A stretch of DNA of 64,000 nucleotides. Source: Metabacillus idriensis (GTDB lineage Bacteria > Bacillota > Bacilli > Bacillales > Bacillaceae). Below the pieces are notes generated by a model. It did not search any database, was not told where the DNA came from, and worked only from the letters and a program-made list of their open reading frames with translations. The position numbers were made by a program, and so were the translations under genes. Shown here in pieces: positions 8,566 through 17,039 of the stretch; within the stretch, counting starts at the first letter, position 1; each line of letters starts with the position of its first letter. Where the stretch lies: assembly GCF_009674765.1 (NCBI RefSeq), contig NZ_WKKF01000001.1, forward strand, positions 1,054,001 through 1,118,000, given 5' to 3'.

Positions 8566-9537
8566 ATGATACGTACACTTGCCGTTCAATCATCTGGAGC
8601 AGTTACTTATGACCTGCCATTAAAAGAATTGAAAAATCCTGATGTCAAATGGTATTGGGTGGACTTTCAGGATCCAACAGCAGAAGAGATTAAGCTTTTA
8701 AGCAAATTTTTTAAATTTCACCCGCTTGCCATTGAAGACTGTGTCGAATTTGTTCAAAGACCAAAAATTGATACATATGATACATACCTATTTGTTGTCA
8801 TGCATTCCATTCATCAAAAAACGTTAGAAGCTGAAGAACTGGATCTTTTTGTAGCCAAAAATTACGCAGTAACCTTTCATAAAAAATCAATTCGCGATTT
8901 GAATAATATATGGTTCAAACTTAAAAAAGACAATCTTCTTCAGGAAGGCGGGCCTTCGCTGTTAATGCACCAGCTGATGGACCAGCTTGTAGATGAATAC
9001 TTCCCGCCCGTATACCAGCTTGAAGACCAATTAAACGAAATAGAGGAAAACACAAAAGACTTAACAATCAGTGAACTGATGGAAGGTGTTTTTGACATCC
9101 GGACAGATCTTTACAAATTGAGAAGAACGATTATTCCAATGCGGGATTTATTGTACCGGATGATCAGCTCAAATGGTTTAAAAGCTTACATTAAAGATGA
9201 AATTTACTTTCAGGACATTTATGACCATCTTCTAAAATTAGTTGAAATGATCGATGCAAACCGTGAACTTAGTGCGGATATACGCGACAGTTATCTTTCT
9301 ATCAGCTCTGACAGAATGAACAGGGTTATGATGACACTGACTGTCATTTCGTCCATTTTCCTCCCGCTTACGTTTATTGCAGGGCTCTATGGCATGAATT
9401 TTCAATATATGCCGGAGCTGACCGGAAAATATAATTATTTTATTGTCGTTGCCATCATGGTATTTATTGCCGCCGGCATGATTTACTTCTTTGCCAAGAT
9501 GGGCTGGTTCAGGTATCACAAAGGGACAAAACTTTAA
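8566..9537 (+). CDS. corA: CorA-family magnesium/divalent cation transporter
   Basis: A 323-residue CorA protein: a long cytosolic alpha/beta and coiled region, then two membrane helices at the C-terminus (about 260-280 and 295-315). Between them is the family signature YGMNFQYMPE, which forms the selectivity loop. Members form pentameric channels for Mg2+, and some branches move Co2+ or Zn2+. The spacing to neighbours suggests a single-gene unit, and no M-box riboswitch is visible. The Shine-Dalgarno is weak (GATGTGA). Confidence 0.93.
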   Translation: MIRTLAVQSSGAVTYDLPLKELKNPDVKWYWVDFQDPTAEEIKLLSKFFKFHPLAIEDCVEFVQRPKIDTYDTYLFVVMHSIHQKTLEAEELDLFVAKNYAVTFHKKSIRDLNNIWFKLKKDNLLQEGGPSLLMHQLMDQLVDEYFPPVYQLEDQLNEIEENTKDLTISELMEGVFDIRTDLYKLRRTIIPMRDLLYRMISSNGLKAYIKDEIYFQDIYDHLLKLVEMIDANRELSADIRDSYLSISSDRMNRVMMTLTVISSIFLPLTFIAGLYGMNFQYMPELTGKYNYFIVVAIMVFIAAGMIYFFAKMGWFRYHKGTKL

Positions 9538-9608
9538 AAATTCCGTCTTAAATCTCAGTGAGCATTCGAATTCTATCCTATAAGAATGAAAGCAACCGGA
9601 GTGATCCT

Positions 9609-9788
9609 ATGCAAATTGATGAAACACTGCTGACAGATAAGGAAATTCAGATAGTGAAAAAATTGAAGGAGGAGATGTTCTTTGCCATATCCTACGAACA
9701 TCTTGCCTTTTATAAAAATGAAATTATTGCCATAATGAATCAAGCCTCAAGAAGAAATTCATTTCTGATGAAACGAACGAAAGTTTAA
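9609..9788 (+). CDS. Small conserved-looking hypothetical protein (59 aa)
   Basis: The start is the ATG at 9609, seven bases after GGAG; an in-frame upstream start at 9558 lacks a ribosome site. The protein begins MQIDETLLTDKEIQIVKKLK, then an aromatic stretch FFAISYEHLAFYKNEI, and ends basic. It has no signal or membrane helix and is predicted mostly helical. I do not recognise the family. A terminator immediately follows, which supports expression. Confidence 0.55.
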   Translation: MQIDETLLTDKEIQIVKKLKEEMFFAISYEHLAFYKNEIIAIMNQASRRNSFLMKRTKV

Positions 9789-9798
9789 AAGAACCAAG

Positions 9799-9822
9799 CT
9801 GCCTCTAAGGCGGTTTTTTTTT
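9799..9822 (+). terminator. Terminator after the 59-aa ORF
   Basis: CTGCC (9799-9803) and GGCGG (9809-9813) form a short stem (one T-G pair), followed by nine T. Confidence 0.75.
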
Positions 9823-9882
9823 GAGAAAAATTCAGGCCATACATAGTATAATAAAGGAAAAGAATCAAAAGGCGGGATAAAC

Positions 9883-10437
9883 GTGAAGAGAATAGCTGTA
9901 ATCGGCCAATCTGGAGATATTCCCGAAGACATTCAATTAATAAGTGAAGAGGTTGGAGCAGAAATTGCGCAAAGAAATGCCGTGCTGCTCACTGGCGGCG
10001 GCAGCGGAGTGATGGAAGCTGCATCAAAAGGGGCAAAACAGGCCGGCGGACTCGTCATTGGCATTCTTGCAGGAGATGAAACCCATGTTGCAAATGATTA
10101 TCTGGATGTTCCCATCACAACCGGCATGTCTTTTGATTACCGAAGCTTGATATTAATTCATTCATCAGACGCCATCATTATGATTCGGGGCGGAAACGGT
10201 ACGCTTGGAGAACTGTCAGCCGCCTATATGAACAAAAAGCCGGTTGTCGTCATTGAAACATCAGGCGGATGGGCCACCAAAGTAAAAGAAGTCGCTTTCG
10301 AAGGTGCCTATCTTGACGAGAGAAGGACCGTCGAAATTCACTATGCAAACACAGCAAAAATGGCAGTAGACAGAGCGTTCCTGAGAATCGAACATCCTCT
10401 CGAAGAAGGAAAGAATACCGGAATCATTGGAGATTAA
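9883..10437 (+). CDS. LOG/SLOG-family nucleotide-binding protein (TIGR00725-like)
   Basis: A 184-residue Rossmann-like protein of the LOG/DprA (SLOG) superfamily. It has IAVIGQSGDI at the N-terminus, LLTGGGSGVMEAASKGAKQAGG near residues 33-55, and RGGNGTLGELSAAYMNKKPVV near residues 104-124, the equivalent of the PGGxGTxxE motif. Lysine decarboxylase-type LOG enzymes cleave nucleoside monophosphates to base and ribose phosphate, but this branch is uncharacterised and has RGG instead of PGG, so enzyme activity is only a possibility. The GTG start follows GGCGGGA. A strong terminator closes the unit. Confidence 0.82.
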   Translation: MKRIAVIGQSGDIPEDIQLISEEVGAEIAQRNAVLLTGGGSGVMEAASKGAKQAGGLVIGILAGDETHVANDYLDVPITTGMSFDYRSLILIHSSDAIIMIRGGNGTLGELSAAYMNKKPVVVIETSGGWATKVKEVAFEGAYLDERRTVEIHYANTAKMAVDRAFLRIEHPLEEGKNTGIIGD

Positions 10438-10440
10438 AAA

Positions 10441-10468
10441 ATCAGACCTGAGGTGGTCTGATTTTTTT
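10441..10468 (+). terminator. Terminator of the LOG-family gene
   Basis: ATCAGACC (10441-10448) and GGTCTGAT (10455-10462) form a perfect stem with a T run to 10468. Confidence 0.9.
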
Positions 10469-10524
10469 GCTTTTTACATTAAACGTGGTCCTGGTAAACG
10501 GAAAAAGTTCCCTAATTATTGAGA

Positions 10525-10622
10525 TTGGAACTCAACTCGCAAAAAGGTCGTTTCAATTCGCAGAACTAGGCAGCCAATTCTCATAACCAGCCTCCCAACT
10601 CGCAAAAACATATTTCCTACTC
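10525..10622. repeat. Degenerate short tandem repeat next to R1
   Basis: Four or five imperfect units of about 20-27 bp contain CAACTCGCAAAA or CAATTCGCAGAA-like cores. No coding potential is evident. It lies directly left of an R1 element, as do similar arrays near 39.5 kb and 63.0 kb and the 52-bp array at 11.3 kb. Confidence 0.45.
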
Positions 10623-10628
10623 GGGAGG

Positions 10629-10785
10629 AGCCGGAGCTAACCTGGCGATTCCGCTTTTCTGCATTGTCCAGCCCCATCCCCCAACTCCTCGGCCAGAACG
10701 GATCAGCAAGCATTGGCAAAAAGCGCCTTCACTGGATGATCCTTATCTGTCTGTCGGAGCTAAACGGGGGATTCCGCTTTTCGGG
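10629..10785 (+). repeat. Dispersed repeat R1, copy a
   Basis: About 157 bp sharing the R1 order of blocks: GCGATTCCGCTTTTCT, then AACTCCTCGGCCAGAACGG, then GGCAAAAAGCGCC, then CTTATCTGTCTG and a second ATTCCGCTTTTC. The inner block forms a hairpin. Its right end abuts the stop codon of the minus-strand Gly-rich gene. Confidence 0.85.
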
Positions 10786-11208
10786 TTATCTGCAAGAAAA
10801 TGAAGCAATTCGCTGTGTATCGATGCCGAAATAGTCCCATCTGAATTGGCGCGGTCTCCATCTGTATCCTGCTACAGATGTTCTGCCGACAAAGGTTGGG
10901 TAAAACCAAAAGCTTCTGCCGTTGTTAAGCCAGACGTACGTATACCGGAACAAACAGCCGCTGATGGCACCTGGATCAACAGCAAAAAGGGATGGTCCCT
11001 GCTGGGGGATTTGACTTGGCGGCGGTCCGGTTGGAGCCTGACCCTGTCCTCCTCCTCCAAATCCGGGCGGCGGTCCTGGCGGCATTCCGCCACCCGGTCC
11101 GAAACCTCCGGGACCAAATCCTCCCGGTCCGAATCCGCCTCCTGGTCCAAATCCTCCGCCTGGCGTTCCAATGAATATTTGACGATCATATGGATAATAC
11201 ATATTCAC
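10786..11208 (-). CDS. Gly/Pro-rich protein with conserved aromatic C-terminal domain
   Basis: A 140-residue protein. Residues 13-70 are low complexity, with repeats of GPGGFGPGG and PPGPPPGFGGGG; residues 78-140 form a compact aromatic, arginine-rich segment (CLFRYTYVWLNNGRSFWFYP, then GRTSVAGYRWRPRQFRWDYFGID). No signal peptide is present. Gly-rich proteins with this kind of C-terminus occur in Bacillaceae and may be surface or spore associated, but I cannot name the function. The start is GTG at 11208, six bases past AGGAG; an ATG at 11202 is an alternative. R1 touches its stop codon. Confidence 0.72.
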   Translation of the reverse strand: MNMYYPYDRQIFIGTPGGGFGPGGGFGPGGFGPGGFGPGGGMPPGPPPGFGGGGQGQAPTGPPPSQIPQQGPSLFAVDPGAISGCLFRYTYVWLNNGRSFWFYPTFVGRTSVAGYRWRPRQFRWDYFGIDTQRIASFSCR

Positions 11209-11326
11209 ATTCCTCTCCTCATTAGCCTACACATACACCATATGCAGGAATGGAAGAGGGAGTGATAGTTGAATATTCTGCAGACAACATAAAATTGGCA
11301 CCAAAAAAAAACACTACAATTGAAGG

Positions 11327-11898
11327 GAAAATATACGCACGCGTTGAGGACCAAAATCAATGATTATCCAGAAAAATGAATCAACCGCACTCTATAAGGA
11401 CAAAATTTCAGGATTGAGTCAGTAAAGAGGAATCAACCGGACTCTATGAGGACAAAAATTCAGGATTGAGTGTGAAAAGAGGAATCAACCGTACTCTATT
11501 AGGACAAAAATTCAGGATCGAGTGAGAAAAGAGGAATCAACCGGACTCTATGAGGACAAAAATTCAGGATTGAGTGTGAAAAGAGGAATCAACCGTACTC
11601 TATGAGGACAAAAATTCAGGATCGAGTGTGAAAAGAGGAATCAACCGCACGCTATGAGGACACAATTTCAGGATTGAGTGAGAAAAGAGGAATCAACCGG
11701 ACGCTTTGAGGACAAAATCTTAGAATTGAGTGAGAAAAGAGGAATCAACCGCACTCTATGACCATTCAAATCCAGGATTTTATCAGAAAAGGGTACTCAT
11801 ACGCAGGCAATGAGTACCCATATCCAGAGTTCTGCCAGAGATGGGGAATCATGCGAACGAATGTGTACCCTAATTCCAGGATATTGCTGTGTTTTTTA
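11327..11898. repeat. 52-bp tandem repeat array, about 11 units
   Basis: Unit starts fall exactly every 52 bp at 11379, 11431, 11483, 11535, 11587, 11639, 11691, 11743, 11795 and 11847, with a decayed unit before at 11327. The core reads AATCAACCGGACTCTATGAG followed by GACAAAAATTCAGGATTGAG. Central units are nearly identical and the outer ones diverge. Fifty-two is not a multiple of three and stops occur, so it is non-coding. Confidence 0.93.
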
Positions 11899-11912
11899 TC
11901 TTACCGCATTTC

Positions 11913-12076
11913 AGCCTGCCTGCGCCAAACGGGCGGGCGATTCCGCATTTCTCGGTGTCCAGCTCCATCGCCCAACTCCTCGGCCAGAACGACTCCGTCT
12001 GTAAAGGCAAAAAGCGCCTTTACTGTCGAATTCTTATCTGTCTGTCGGGTCTAAACAGTCGGTTCCGCTTTTCTAG
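11913..12076 (+). repeat. Dispersed repeat R1, copy b
   Basis: Contains GCGATTCCGCATTTCT, CCAACTCCTCGGCCAGAACG, GGCAAAAAGCGCC and a terminal GGTTCCGCTTTTCT. It ends at the stop codon of the minus-strand 65-codon ORF and directly follows the 52-bp array. The rest of 11209-11326 is AT-rich with nothing recognisable. Confidence 0.85.
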
Positions 12077-12274
12077 TTAATACCCAAAATCCCAATCCAT
12101 CTGTTCCTGCCAGACGGTAAATTGAATTTCTGAGAACTTAATTTCACGGTCATTTATTTTATAGCTGCATGTCCCGCATGCTGATTGCTTTTTTAAGTCT
12201 GCATATTTTTCTTCTGTTACATCCTCTAAGATTGTCATTTCTTGATTATGATGAAACAATAAAACGGTTCCCAC
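12077..12274 (-). CDS. Small hypothetical protein (65 aa)
   Basis: GTG start at 12274 with AAGGTG about ten bases upstream. The product begins MGTVLLFHHNQEMTILEDVT, has a CGTC pair in the middle (ACGTCSY) that could bind metal or form a disulfide, and ends WDFGY. No membrane helix is present. It is not recognised. R1 copy b abuts its stop, so its 3' end may have been shaped by the repeat. Confidence 0.5.
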   Translation of the reverse strand: MGTVLLFHHNQEMTILEDVTEEKYADLKKQSACGTCSYKINDREIKFSEIQFTVWQEQMDWDFGY

Positions 12275-12407
12275 CGAAAAAACACCTTCTTTTATATTGA
12301 TAAAACTGCTGAAAACACAGAATGTATTTTACCATGTTTGCGGCCGTAATCTAACAAATATAAGAAGATGTCATAAAATCGCCAAAACGAAATCGTTTAC
12401 AGGAAAT

Positions 12408-12872
12408 TTACAGTTGTTTTTTCATTATTGAGTTGATAAAAAGCATCGGATCGATTGAAACGTATTGCTCTGTAATAAGGGTATAACCTTTTTTAATGAA
12501 AAAGGGCTTAGCGGTAATACCTGTACTGACGGTCAGACACTTGTGATCTGCTTCCTTTGCTGTTTCTTCGAGCGCCTGAAGCAGAGCGGATGCCGCTCCT
12601 TTTCCCTGATAATCCATATGAGAATACAGAAAGTGAATTTCACCATTATGTGTCAGGGTTCCAAACCCAATAATTTTTTGGTTTTTGGTGGCCACAAGAG
12701 TTGTATTCGCCGTCAGCAAATCGCTCCAATTTGAGTAATAATCCATGTTTTTCGGAGCGAGGGCATTCAAATGCATATCGGAATAATCTTTGCGGTTGAC
12801 TTCATGTACAGTCCCTATATAAAGATTGACAATGGTGTTCAGGTCTTTTGGTTCGAATAATCTAATTTTCAT
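12408..12872 (-). CDS. GNAT-family N-acetyltransferase
   Basis: A 154-residue acetyltransferase starting MKIRLFEPKDL at the ATG 12870-12872. It shows the GNAT features LVATKNQKIIGFGTL (beta2-beta3), IHFLYSHMDYQGKGAASALLQALE (the acetyl-CoA loop Q-G-K-G-A) and FFIKKGYTLI (beta6-beta7 region). Its start overlaps the stop of the upstream PadR gene by 11 bp, so the two are coupled and the PadR protein probably controls both. The acetyl acceptor is unknown. Confidence 0.85.
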   Translation of the reverse strand: MKIRLFEPKDLNTIVNLYIGTVHEVNRKDYSDMHLNALAPKNMDYYSNWSDLLTANTTLVATKNQKIIGFGTLTHNGEIHFLYSHMDYQGKGAASALLQALEETAKEADHKCLTVSTGITAKPFFIKKGYTLITEQYVSIDPMLFINSIMKKQL

Positions 12873-13419
12873 CAGCACCACCGAGTGTTTGTAGTTTTTC
12901 TGCACGGGCATCTGCAATTAAATTCTTCAGCCAGGCAAGCTCAGCTTCTCCGTGAAGAATGGACCCTTTAATTAAGTGGATCACTGCCCTTGGCAATTGT
13001 TTATAAAAGTCTAAAATGCCAGAAAGCTCTCTAACTCTTTTTTCGGTCAACGTCATTCTTTTTTCAAGGATGTCTGCTATTTCCTGCTGATTTCCATGCA
13101 AGGCAAACGCTACGCCTGTAAACAGCGGATGATATAAATTGGAGTCGGTGGACAATTCATCAAGAATCATTTTGTGAAACAGTTTTTTCCCGGAGTCGGT
13201 TATTTGATAGATAGTTTTATCTGGTCTGTTTGTATCCTTGATCACATCGACTACTTTTATATACTCCTTTTTGTGAAGCTGCTCTACGGCGTAATAGAGA
13301 GATCCTTTTTGCAGTTTCATAAAATGATCCATATGTCTTTGCTCCATCGTTTGTTTCATTTCATAAGGATGGGCATCCCGTTCCATTAAAAGACCGAGAA
13401 TAACTAATTTCATGGACAT
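12862..13419 (-). CDS. PadR-family transcriptional regulator
   Basis: A 185-residue repressor-type protein. The start chosen is the ATG at 13417-13419 (MSMKLVILGLLMERDAHPYE), six bases after GAGGG. The N-terminal winged helix contains the PadR signature HPYEMKQTME and LQKGSLYYAVEQLHKKEYI; the C-terminal half is the helical dimerisation region with KRMTLTEKRVRELSGILDFY. PadR proteins usually repress their own operon, here including the coupled acetyltransferase gene, in response to small molecules or stress. The effector is unknown. Confidence 0.87.
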   Translation of the reverse strand: MSMKLVILGLLMERDAHPYEMKQTMEQRHMDHFMKLQKGSLYYAVEQLHKKEYIKVVDVIKDTNRPDKTIYQITDSGKKLFHKMILDELSTDSNLYHPLFTGVAFALHGNQQEIADILEKRMTLTEKRVRELSGILDFYKQLPRAVIHLIKGSILHGEAELAWLKNLIADARAEKLQTLGGADEN

Positions 13420-13639
13420 CGTGTACCCTCGCTTTACCGAAGCTGATGCAGCACTTTTCAGCTTACTTAAATTATATAGTCTAGTTTGACCATTTAGCAA
13501 TGATTTTACTTCGTGATTCAAGTATTAAAGGACAGGGAAAGAAAAGATTATGAATGTTTTTTATAAATCTTTCAATTCTTGATTGTATCCTGTAAAATAA
13601 AGTGTTTGAAAAAATTATTTCCTTTATGGGGGAAACTAA

Positions 13640-14887
13640 GTGTTATCTATTATTAAACCTTTACTTGTCAACATTACGATTTTATTTTCGCTGACCTTTA
13701 ACGCAAATCTATTTTTCCCTTTTAATACAAAGCAAAAGCCTTCTGTAATACAAAGGGTCATTTACGGGCTGATCAGTGCATTCGGGGCTTTGCTTTGTAT
13801 GGCCTATCCCATTGAAACGCTAGGTGAAACATATTTTGATTTAAGAATGGTGTTTGTCCTGATTGTCACCCTTTATTCAGGCTGGATTTCAGGAGGAATT
13901 GTCCTTATTGTAACATGTCTTGCAAGATATTTAATTGGGGGAGACTTCTACCTGATCGGGATTGTCATCACTCTGGCAGCTTATGTAATGGGGCTATTGT
14001 TCAGAAAGTATTTTATTCAATCAGAAATGAAGTACATAAGCGGGACGGCTATAGTAGGCACCTATTTTCTCGTCTACATTACAATTATCTATACGTATAT
14101 TAATTTTCTGGAATTTCAATTTTATTTGGTGTACTTTTTAGCGTTTTATCTTTCCTACATGTCGATGATTTTTATTATTGAGAGCTTGATTAAAACCAAT
14201 AAACAATTTGATGAAATGGTTTATGTGGATAAACTGACGACAATAGGTCAGATGGCAGCTGCTATTGCTCATGAAATCAGGAATCCAATTACAACGGTCA
14301 GAGGTTTTATTCAATATATCCAGCAGGATACAAAGGATGATAATTTTAAAAAATTTTCTCCCTTAATTCTGGATGAATTAGACCGCACGAATAAAATCAT
14401 CACAGACTATTTACAGCTTGCTAAGCCCCATCATCATGAATTGACCAAAATAGAAATTGATGGAGTTTTAGAAGACATCATAGAGCTATTAAAACCTCTG
14501 GGATCTTATTCAAATGTGACTTTAACTTATGAAAGCGAAGAAAAAAGTTCGGTATATGGCGATATTGCGCTTTTGAAGCAATCATTAATGAATGTGATTA
14601 AAAATGGAATAGAAGCCATGGAGCACGGGGGTGATATTCAAATTACTAAAAAAACAAATTATGTGAACGGTACTGTGATCATTGTTATTAAAGATGCTGG
14701 AAAAGGCATGACAGAAGAGGAGCTGCAGCATTTAGGCCTGCCGTTTTATACGACAAAATCAAAGGGGACTGGCCTTGGCTCTATGATTACGAACCGGCTT
14801 ATACGTGAAATGAAGGGCACGGTTGAATATGAAAGTGAGATTGGCAAAGGAACAACTGTGACAATCAGCCTCCATTTATTTCAGTAA
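13640..14887 (+). CDS. KinB-like membrane sensor histidine kinase
   Basis: A 415-residue kinase with about six N-terminal membrane helices (residues 5-190, 5TM/LytS-like sensor), then HisKA with H211 in AIAHEIRNPITTVRGF, and an HATPase domain with NVIKNGIEAM, DAGKGMT and GTGLGSM. Note GSM instead of the usual GLM in the G2 box. The layout resembles KinB and related sporulation kinases of bacilli, so it probably feeds Spo0F, but a different partner cannot be excluded. No response regulator lies next to it. The GTG start follows GGGGGAAA. Confidence 0.83.
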   Translation: MLSIIKPLLVNITILFSLTFNANLFFPFNTKQKPSVIQRVIYGLISAFGALLCMAYPIETLGETYFDLRMVFVLIVTLYSGWISGGIVLIVTCLARYLIGGDFYLIGIVITLAAYVMGLLFRKYFIQSEMKYISGTAIVGTYFLVYITIIYTYINFLEFQFYLVYFLAFYLSYMSMIFIIESLIKTNKQFDEMVYVDKLTTIGQMAAAIAHEIRNPITTVRGFIQYIQQDTKDDNFKKFSPLILDELDRTNKIITDYLQLAKPHHHELTKIEIDGVLEDIIELLKPLGSYSNVTLTYESEEKSSVYGDIALLKQSLMNVIKNGIEAMEHGGDIQITKKTNYVNGTVIIVIKDAGKGMTEEELQHLGLPFYTTKSKGTGLGSMITNRLIREMKGTVEYESEIGKGTTVTISLHLFQ

Positions 14888-14937
14888 GGAAGGAGAAACG
14901 TACGTTCGCGGAGAAGTGAGTAATAGGGGGGATTTCT

Positions 14938-15423
14938 ATGAAAACAATGGAAGAAATGAAAACTCATTATAACAGCTTTGATTCCTGGATCCTGTCATTA
15001 AAGCAAATGAGCAATGAAGAATGGTTTCATCCTATCCAAAAAGGAAAATGGTCTGCTGCAGAAATTGTTTCTCATTTGATTGCCTGGGACCGTTTTACGT
15101 TAGATCAGAGACTTGGAAAGCTTAAGGAAAATGCCGTACTGGATCCTTTTCCTGATTTTCAAAGTGTGAATGACAGGGCAGCGGAATATGCAAATAGCGG
15201 GATAACTAAGGATGAACTTATTGCTGAATTTATGGAGGTTCGCTCTGCAGCAGTTGAGGGTTTTCTTAAATTTGATGGGGAAGAACATCAATTTCATTTT
15301 AAAATTGGAAATCATCCATTTACGATTGCAAGCTACATGGAGGATTTTATCGGTCATGATCTCCATCATAAAGCTCAAATTAATGCCTTCCTTGAAAAAA
15401 ATGAAAGCACCGGGAAAGCATGA
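14938..15423 (+). CDS. DinB/YfiT-like metal-dependent hydrolase family protein
   Basis: A 161-residue four-helix-bundle protein of the DinB superfamily. The potential metal-ligand histidines sit in VSHLIAWD (about residue 46) and in the late GHDLHHKAQINAF helix (about residues 137-142), the usual three-His arrangement. Many family members are thiol S-transferases (bacillithiol-dependent) or are uncharacterised; none can be assigned here. AGGGGGG lies about seven bases before the ATG. A tiny membrane ORF overlaps its stop codon. Confidence 0.8.
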   Translation: MKTMEEMKTHYNSFDSWILSLKQMSNEEWFHPIQKGKWSAAEIVSHLIAWDRFTLDQRLGKLKENAVLDPFPDFQSVNDRAAEYANSGITKDELIAEFMEVRSAAVEGFLKFDGEEHQFHFKIGNHPFTIASYMEDFIGHDLHHKAQINAFLEKNESTGKA

Positions 15424-15509
15424 CAGATTTTCTGATCCAGGCACTTGCTGCTGCCGGTGCGATTTTTTTGTTCAGTGCTGTATTGATCTTGATAAAAATG
15501 AAAAAATAA
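15420..15509 (+). CDS. Candidate 29-aa single-span membrane peptide
   Basis: The ATG overlaps the DinB-family stop (ATGA), a common coupling arrangement. The product starts MTDFLIQALAAAGAIFLFSA and ends with a basic tail IKMKK, giving one clear membrane span with an inside-positive C-terminus. A strong terminator starts five bases after its stop. It is too short to recognise, and coding is inferred from layout and composition only. Confidence 0.42.
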   Translation: MTDFLIQALAAAGAIFLFSAVLILIKMKK

Positions 15510-15513
15510 GCAG

Positions 15514-15547
15514 AAGAAAACCGCTCAGTTGCCTGAGCGGTTTTCTT
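15514..15547 (+). terminator. Strong, probably bidirectional terminator
   Basis: AAGAAAACCGCTCAG (15514-15528) pairs perfectly with CTGAGCGGTTTTCTT (15533-15547) around a TTGC loop. Confidence 0.92.
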
Positions 15548-15548
15548 G

Positions 15549-15694
15549 TATTCAGCGGACGATTCCGCATTTCTATTGTCCAGCTCCGCCTTCTAGCCCC
15601 TCGGAGAACAAATCCTTCAGCAAAGGCAAAAAGCGCCTTCACTGCCGGATTCTTATCTGTCTGCCCGAGTCTAACCAGTCGGCTCCGCTTTTCT
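15549..15694 (+). repeat. Dispersed repeat R1, copy c
   Basis: Contains CGATTCCGCATTTCT, a diverged centre (CCCCTCGGAGAACAAATCC), GGCAAAAAGCGCC, CTTATCTGTCTGCC and GGCTCCGCTTTTCTA. The final CTA is the reverse complement of the TAG stop of the purine permease gene, so R1 supplies or replaces that stop. Confidence 0.85.
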
Positions 15695-16976
15695 ATATTG
15701 TATGTGTAATGAAATTTGCAAGAAACAATAACGCAATGACGTATAAAGGCAGCGCTACTTCTCTTGTCCGCTTCATGACCAGTTTTAAAATCGGGTAAGC
15801 AATAAATCCAAAAGCCATTCCATCAACAATGCTGTACGTGAGTGGAATGAGCGCGATAATCAGGAATGCCGGAAAGCTTTCCGTAAAATCTTTCAAATCG
15901 ATGTTTTGGATATTCTGAATCATCAATCCGCCGATTAAAATGAGAATAGGAGCAATGGCACTGTCTGGAATCATTTTGATATAAGGCAAAAAGAACAATG
16001 AACTCAAAAACAGCAAACCGGTTGTTATTGCTGTTAAGCCTGTTCTGCCGCCTGCTGATATTCCAGCCGCTGTTTCCACTGTGCTGACAGTGGGACTTGT
16101 GCCGAATAGCCCTGCTGTAATGGCAGATATCGCATTTGCCCGAAGCGAGCCTTTGTATCTGTCAGGTCTGTTTATCATGTTAACATGCCCGTGAACAAGT
16201 CCGATATTTTCAAAAACGATGACCATCGTCAGTGAAAAAGTCGCTGTCCAAAAGGCGAGATCCGCTATTTTTTCAAAAGACATCGCACCGAAGACTTCAA
16301 AATATGAACTCATTGAAAATGCAGATGCCGGACCTTGTGTGCTGTTAATCAAGCCGAAACCTGCAGCAATGGCTGTACCAAGCAGAATGCTGATTAAGAA
16401 ATTGCCTGGAATGTTTCGCGCAAACAAAGTAATCGTAATAAGCAGGGTAATCAGTGTGACAATCACATGAGGATCTGTAAAGTCGCCCAATTTAACAAAT
16501 GTCGTGTCGCTGCCTGTTACAATGCCGCCTTTTTGAAGACCAATGAATGTAAGGAAAATACCGATTCCAACAGTAATGGCTTCTTTAAGCGAATTTGGAA
16601 TAGAAGCGCTGATAATGCCTGAGAGCTTTGTAAACGCAACGATGGCGAAAAGAATGCCGGATACAAAGACAACTGCAAGTCCTTCTTGCCATGAAAGTCC
16701 CATCGATCCGCAGATTGTGTACGTAAATAATGCATTAACACCCATTCCCGGAACAAGAATGATGGGAGTATTGCCGATAAAGCCCATCAAAATGCATCCA
16801 GCAAATGAAGTTAAGATGGTTGCAATGATTCCTGCTTCAATCGGAATACCGGCGTCAGCGAGAATCGCTCCATTTACGACAACAATGTACACAATGGTAA
16901 AGAAGGAAACAATTCCTGCAAGCAGCTCTTTTTTGACAGTCGTGTCATGTTGCTTAAGCTGAAAGTACTTATGCAA
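15693..16976 (-). CDS. NCS2-family purine (guanine/hypoxanthine/adenine) permease, AzgA/PbuG type
   Basis: A 427-residue membrane protein with about 12 or more helices. It fits the AzgA-like branch of NCS2 transporters: LLAGIVSFFTIVYIVVVNG near the N-terminus, GMGVNALFTY, the FENIGLVHG stretch, and GTSPTVSTVETAAGISAGGRTGL with the signature of this branch. These are proton-coupled uptake systems for purine bases. The ATG is about 12 bases after a GGAAGG motif. I looked for a purine riboswitch in the leader and saw none, only a 7-bp hairpin. R1 copy c abuts the stop codon. Confidence 0.9.
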   Translation of the reverse strand: MHKYFQLKQHDTTVKKELLAGIVSFFTIVYIVVVNGAILADAGIPIEAGIIATILTSFAGCILMGFIGNTPIILVPGMGVNALFTYTICGSMGLSWQEGLAVVFVSGILFAIVAFTKLSGIISASIPNSLKEAITVGIGIFLTFIGLQKGGIVTGSDTTFVKLGDFTDPHVIVTLITLLITITLFARNIPGNFLISILLGTAIAAGFGLINSTQGPASAFSMSSYFEVFGAMSFEKIADLAFWTATFSLTMVIVFENIGLVHGHVNMINRPDRYKGSLRANAISAITAGLFGTSPTVSTVETAAGISAGGRTGLTAITTGLLFLSSLFFLPYIKMIPDSAIAPILILIGGLMIQNIQNIDLKDFTESFPAFLIIALIPLTYSIVDGMAFGFIAYPILKLVMKRTREVALPLYVIALLFLANFITHTI

Positions 16977-17021
16977 TTTTTAAAACCTTCCTTGTAAAGT
17001 AACCCTCGACCCAACCCGTAC

Positions 17022-17039
17022 AATCGGCGATAGCCGATT
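17022..17039 (-). promoter_or_regulatory. Leader hairpin upstream of the purine permease
   Basis: AATCGGC (17022-17028) and GCCGATT (17033-17039) form a perfect stem with a 4-base loop, 46 bp upstream of the gene start and downstream of a TATAAT-like -10 (minus strand, near 17050). No T run follows, so it is not a terminator. Its role is unknown. Confidence 0.45.

Noticed and set aside
10846-11265. Long plus-strand ORF opposite the Gly-rich gene
   Set aside because: Arises from the GC-rich repeats on the other strand; Ser/Arg-rich, without ribosome site or family features.
11758-12080. Overlapping plus-strand ORFs of about 60-98 codons
   Set aside because: They run through the decayed end of the 52-bp array and R1 copy b; the translation is repeat-derived.
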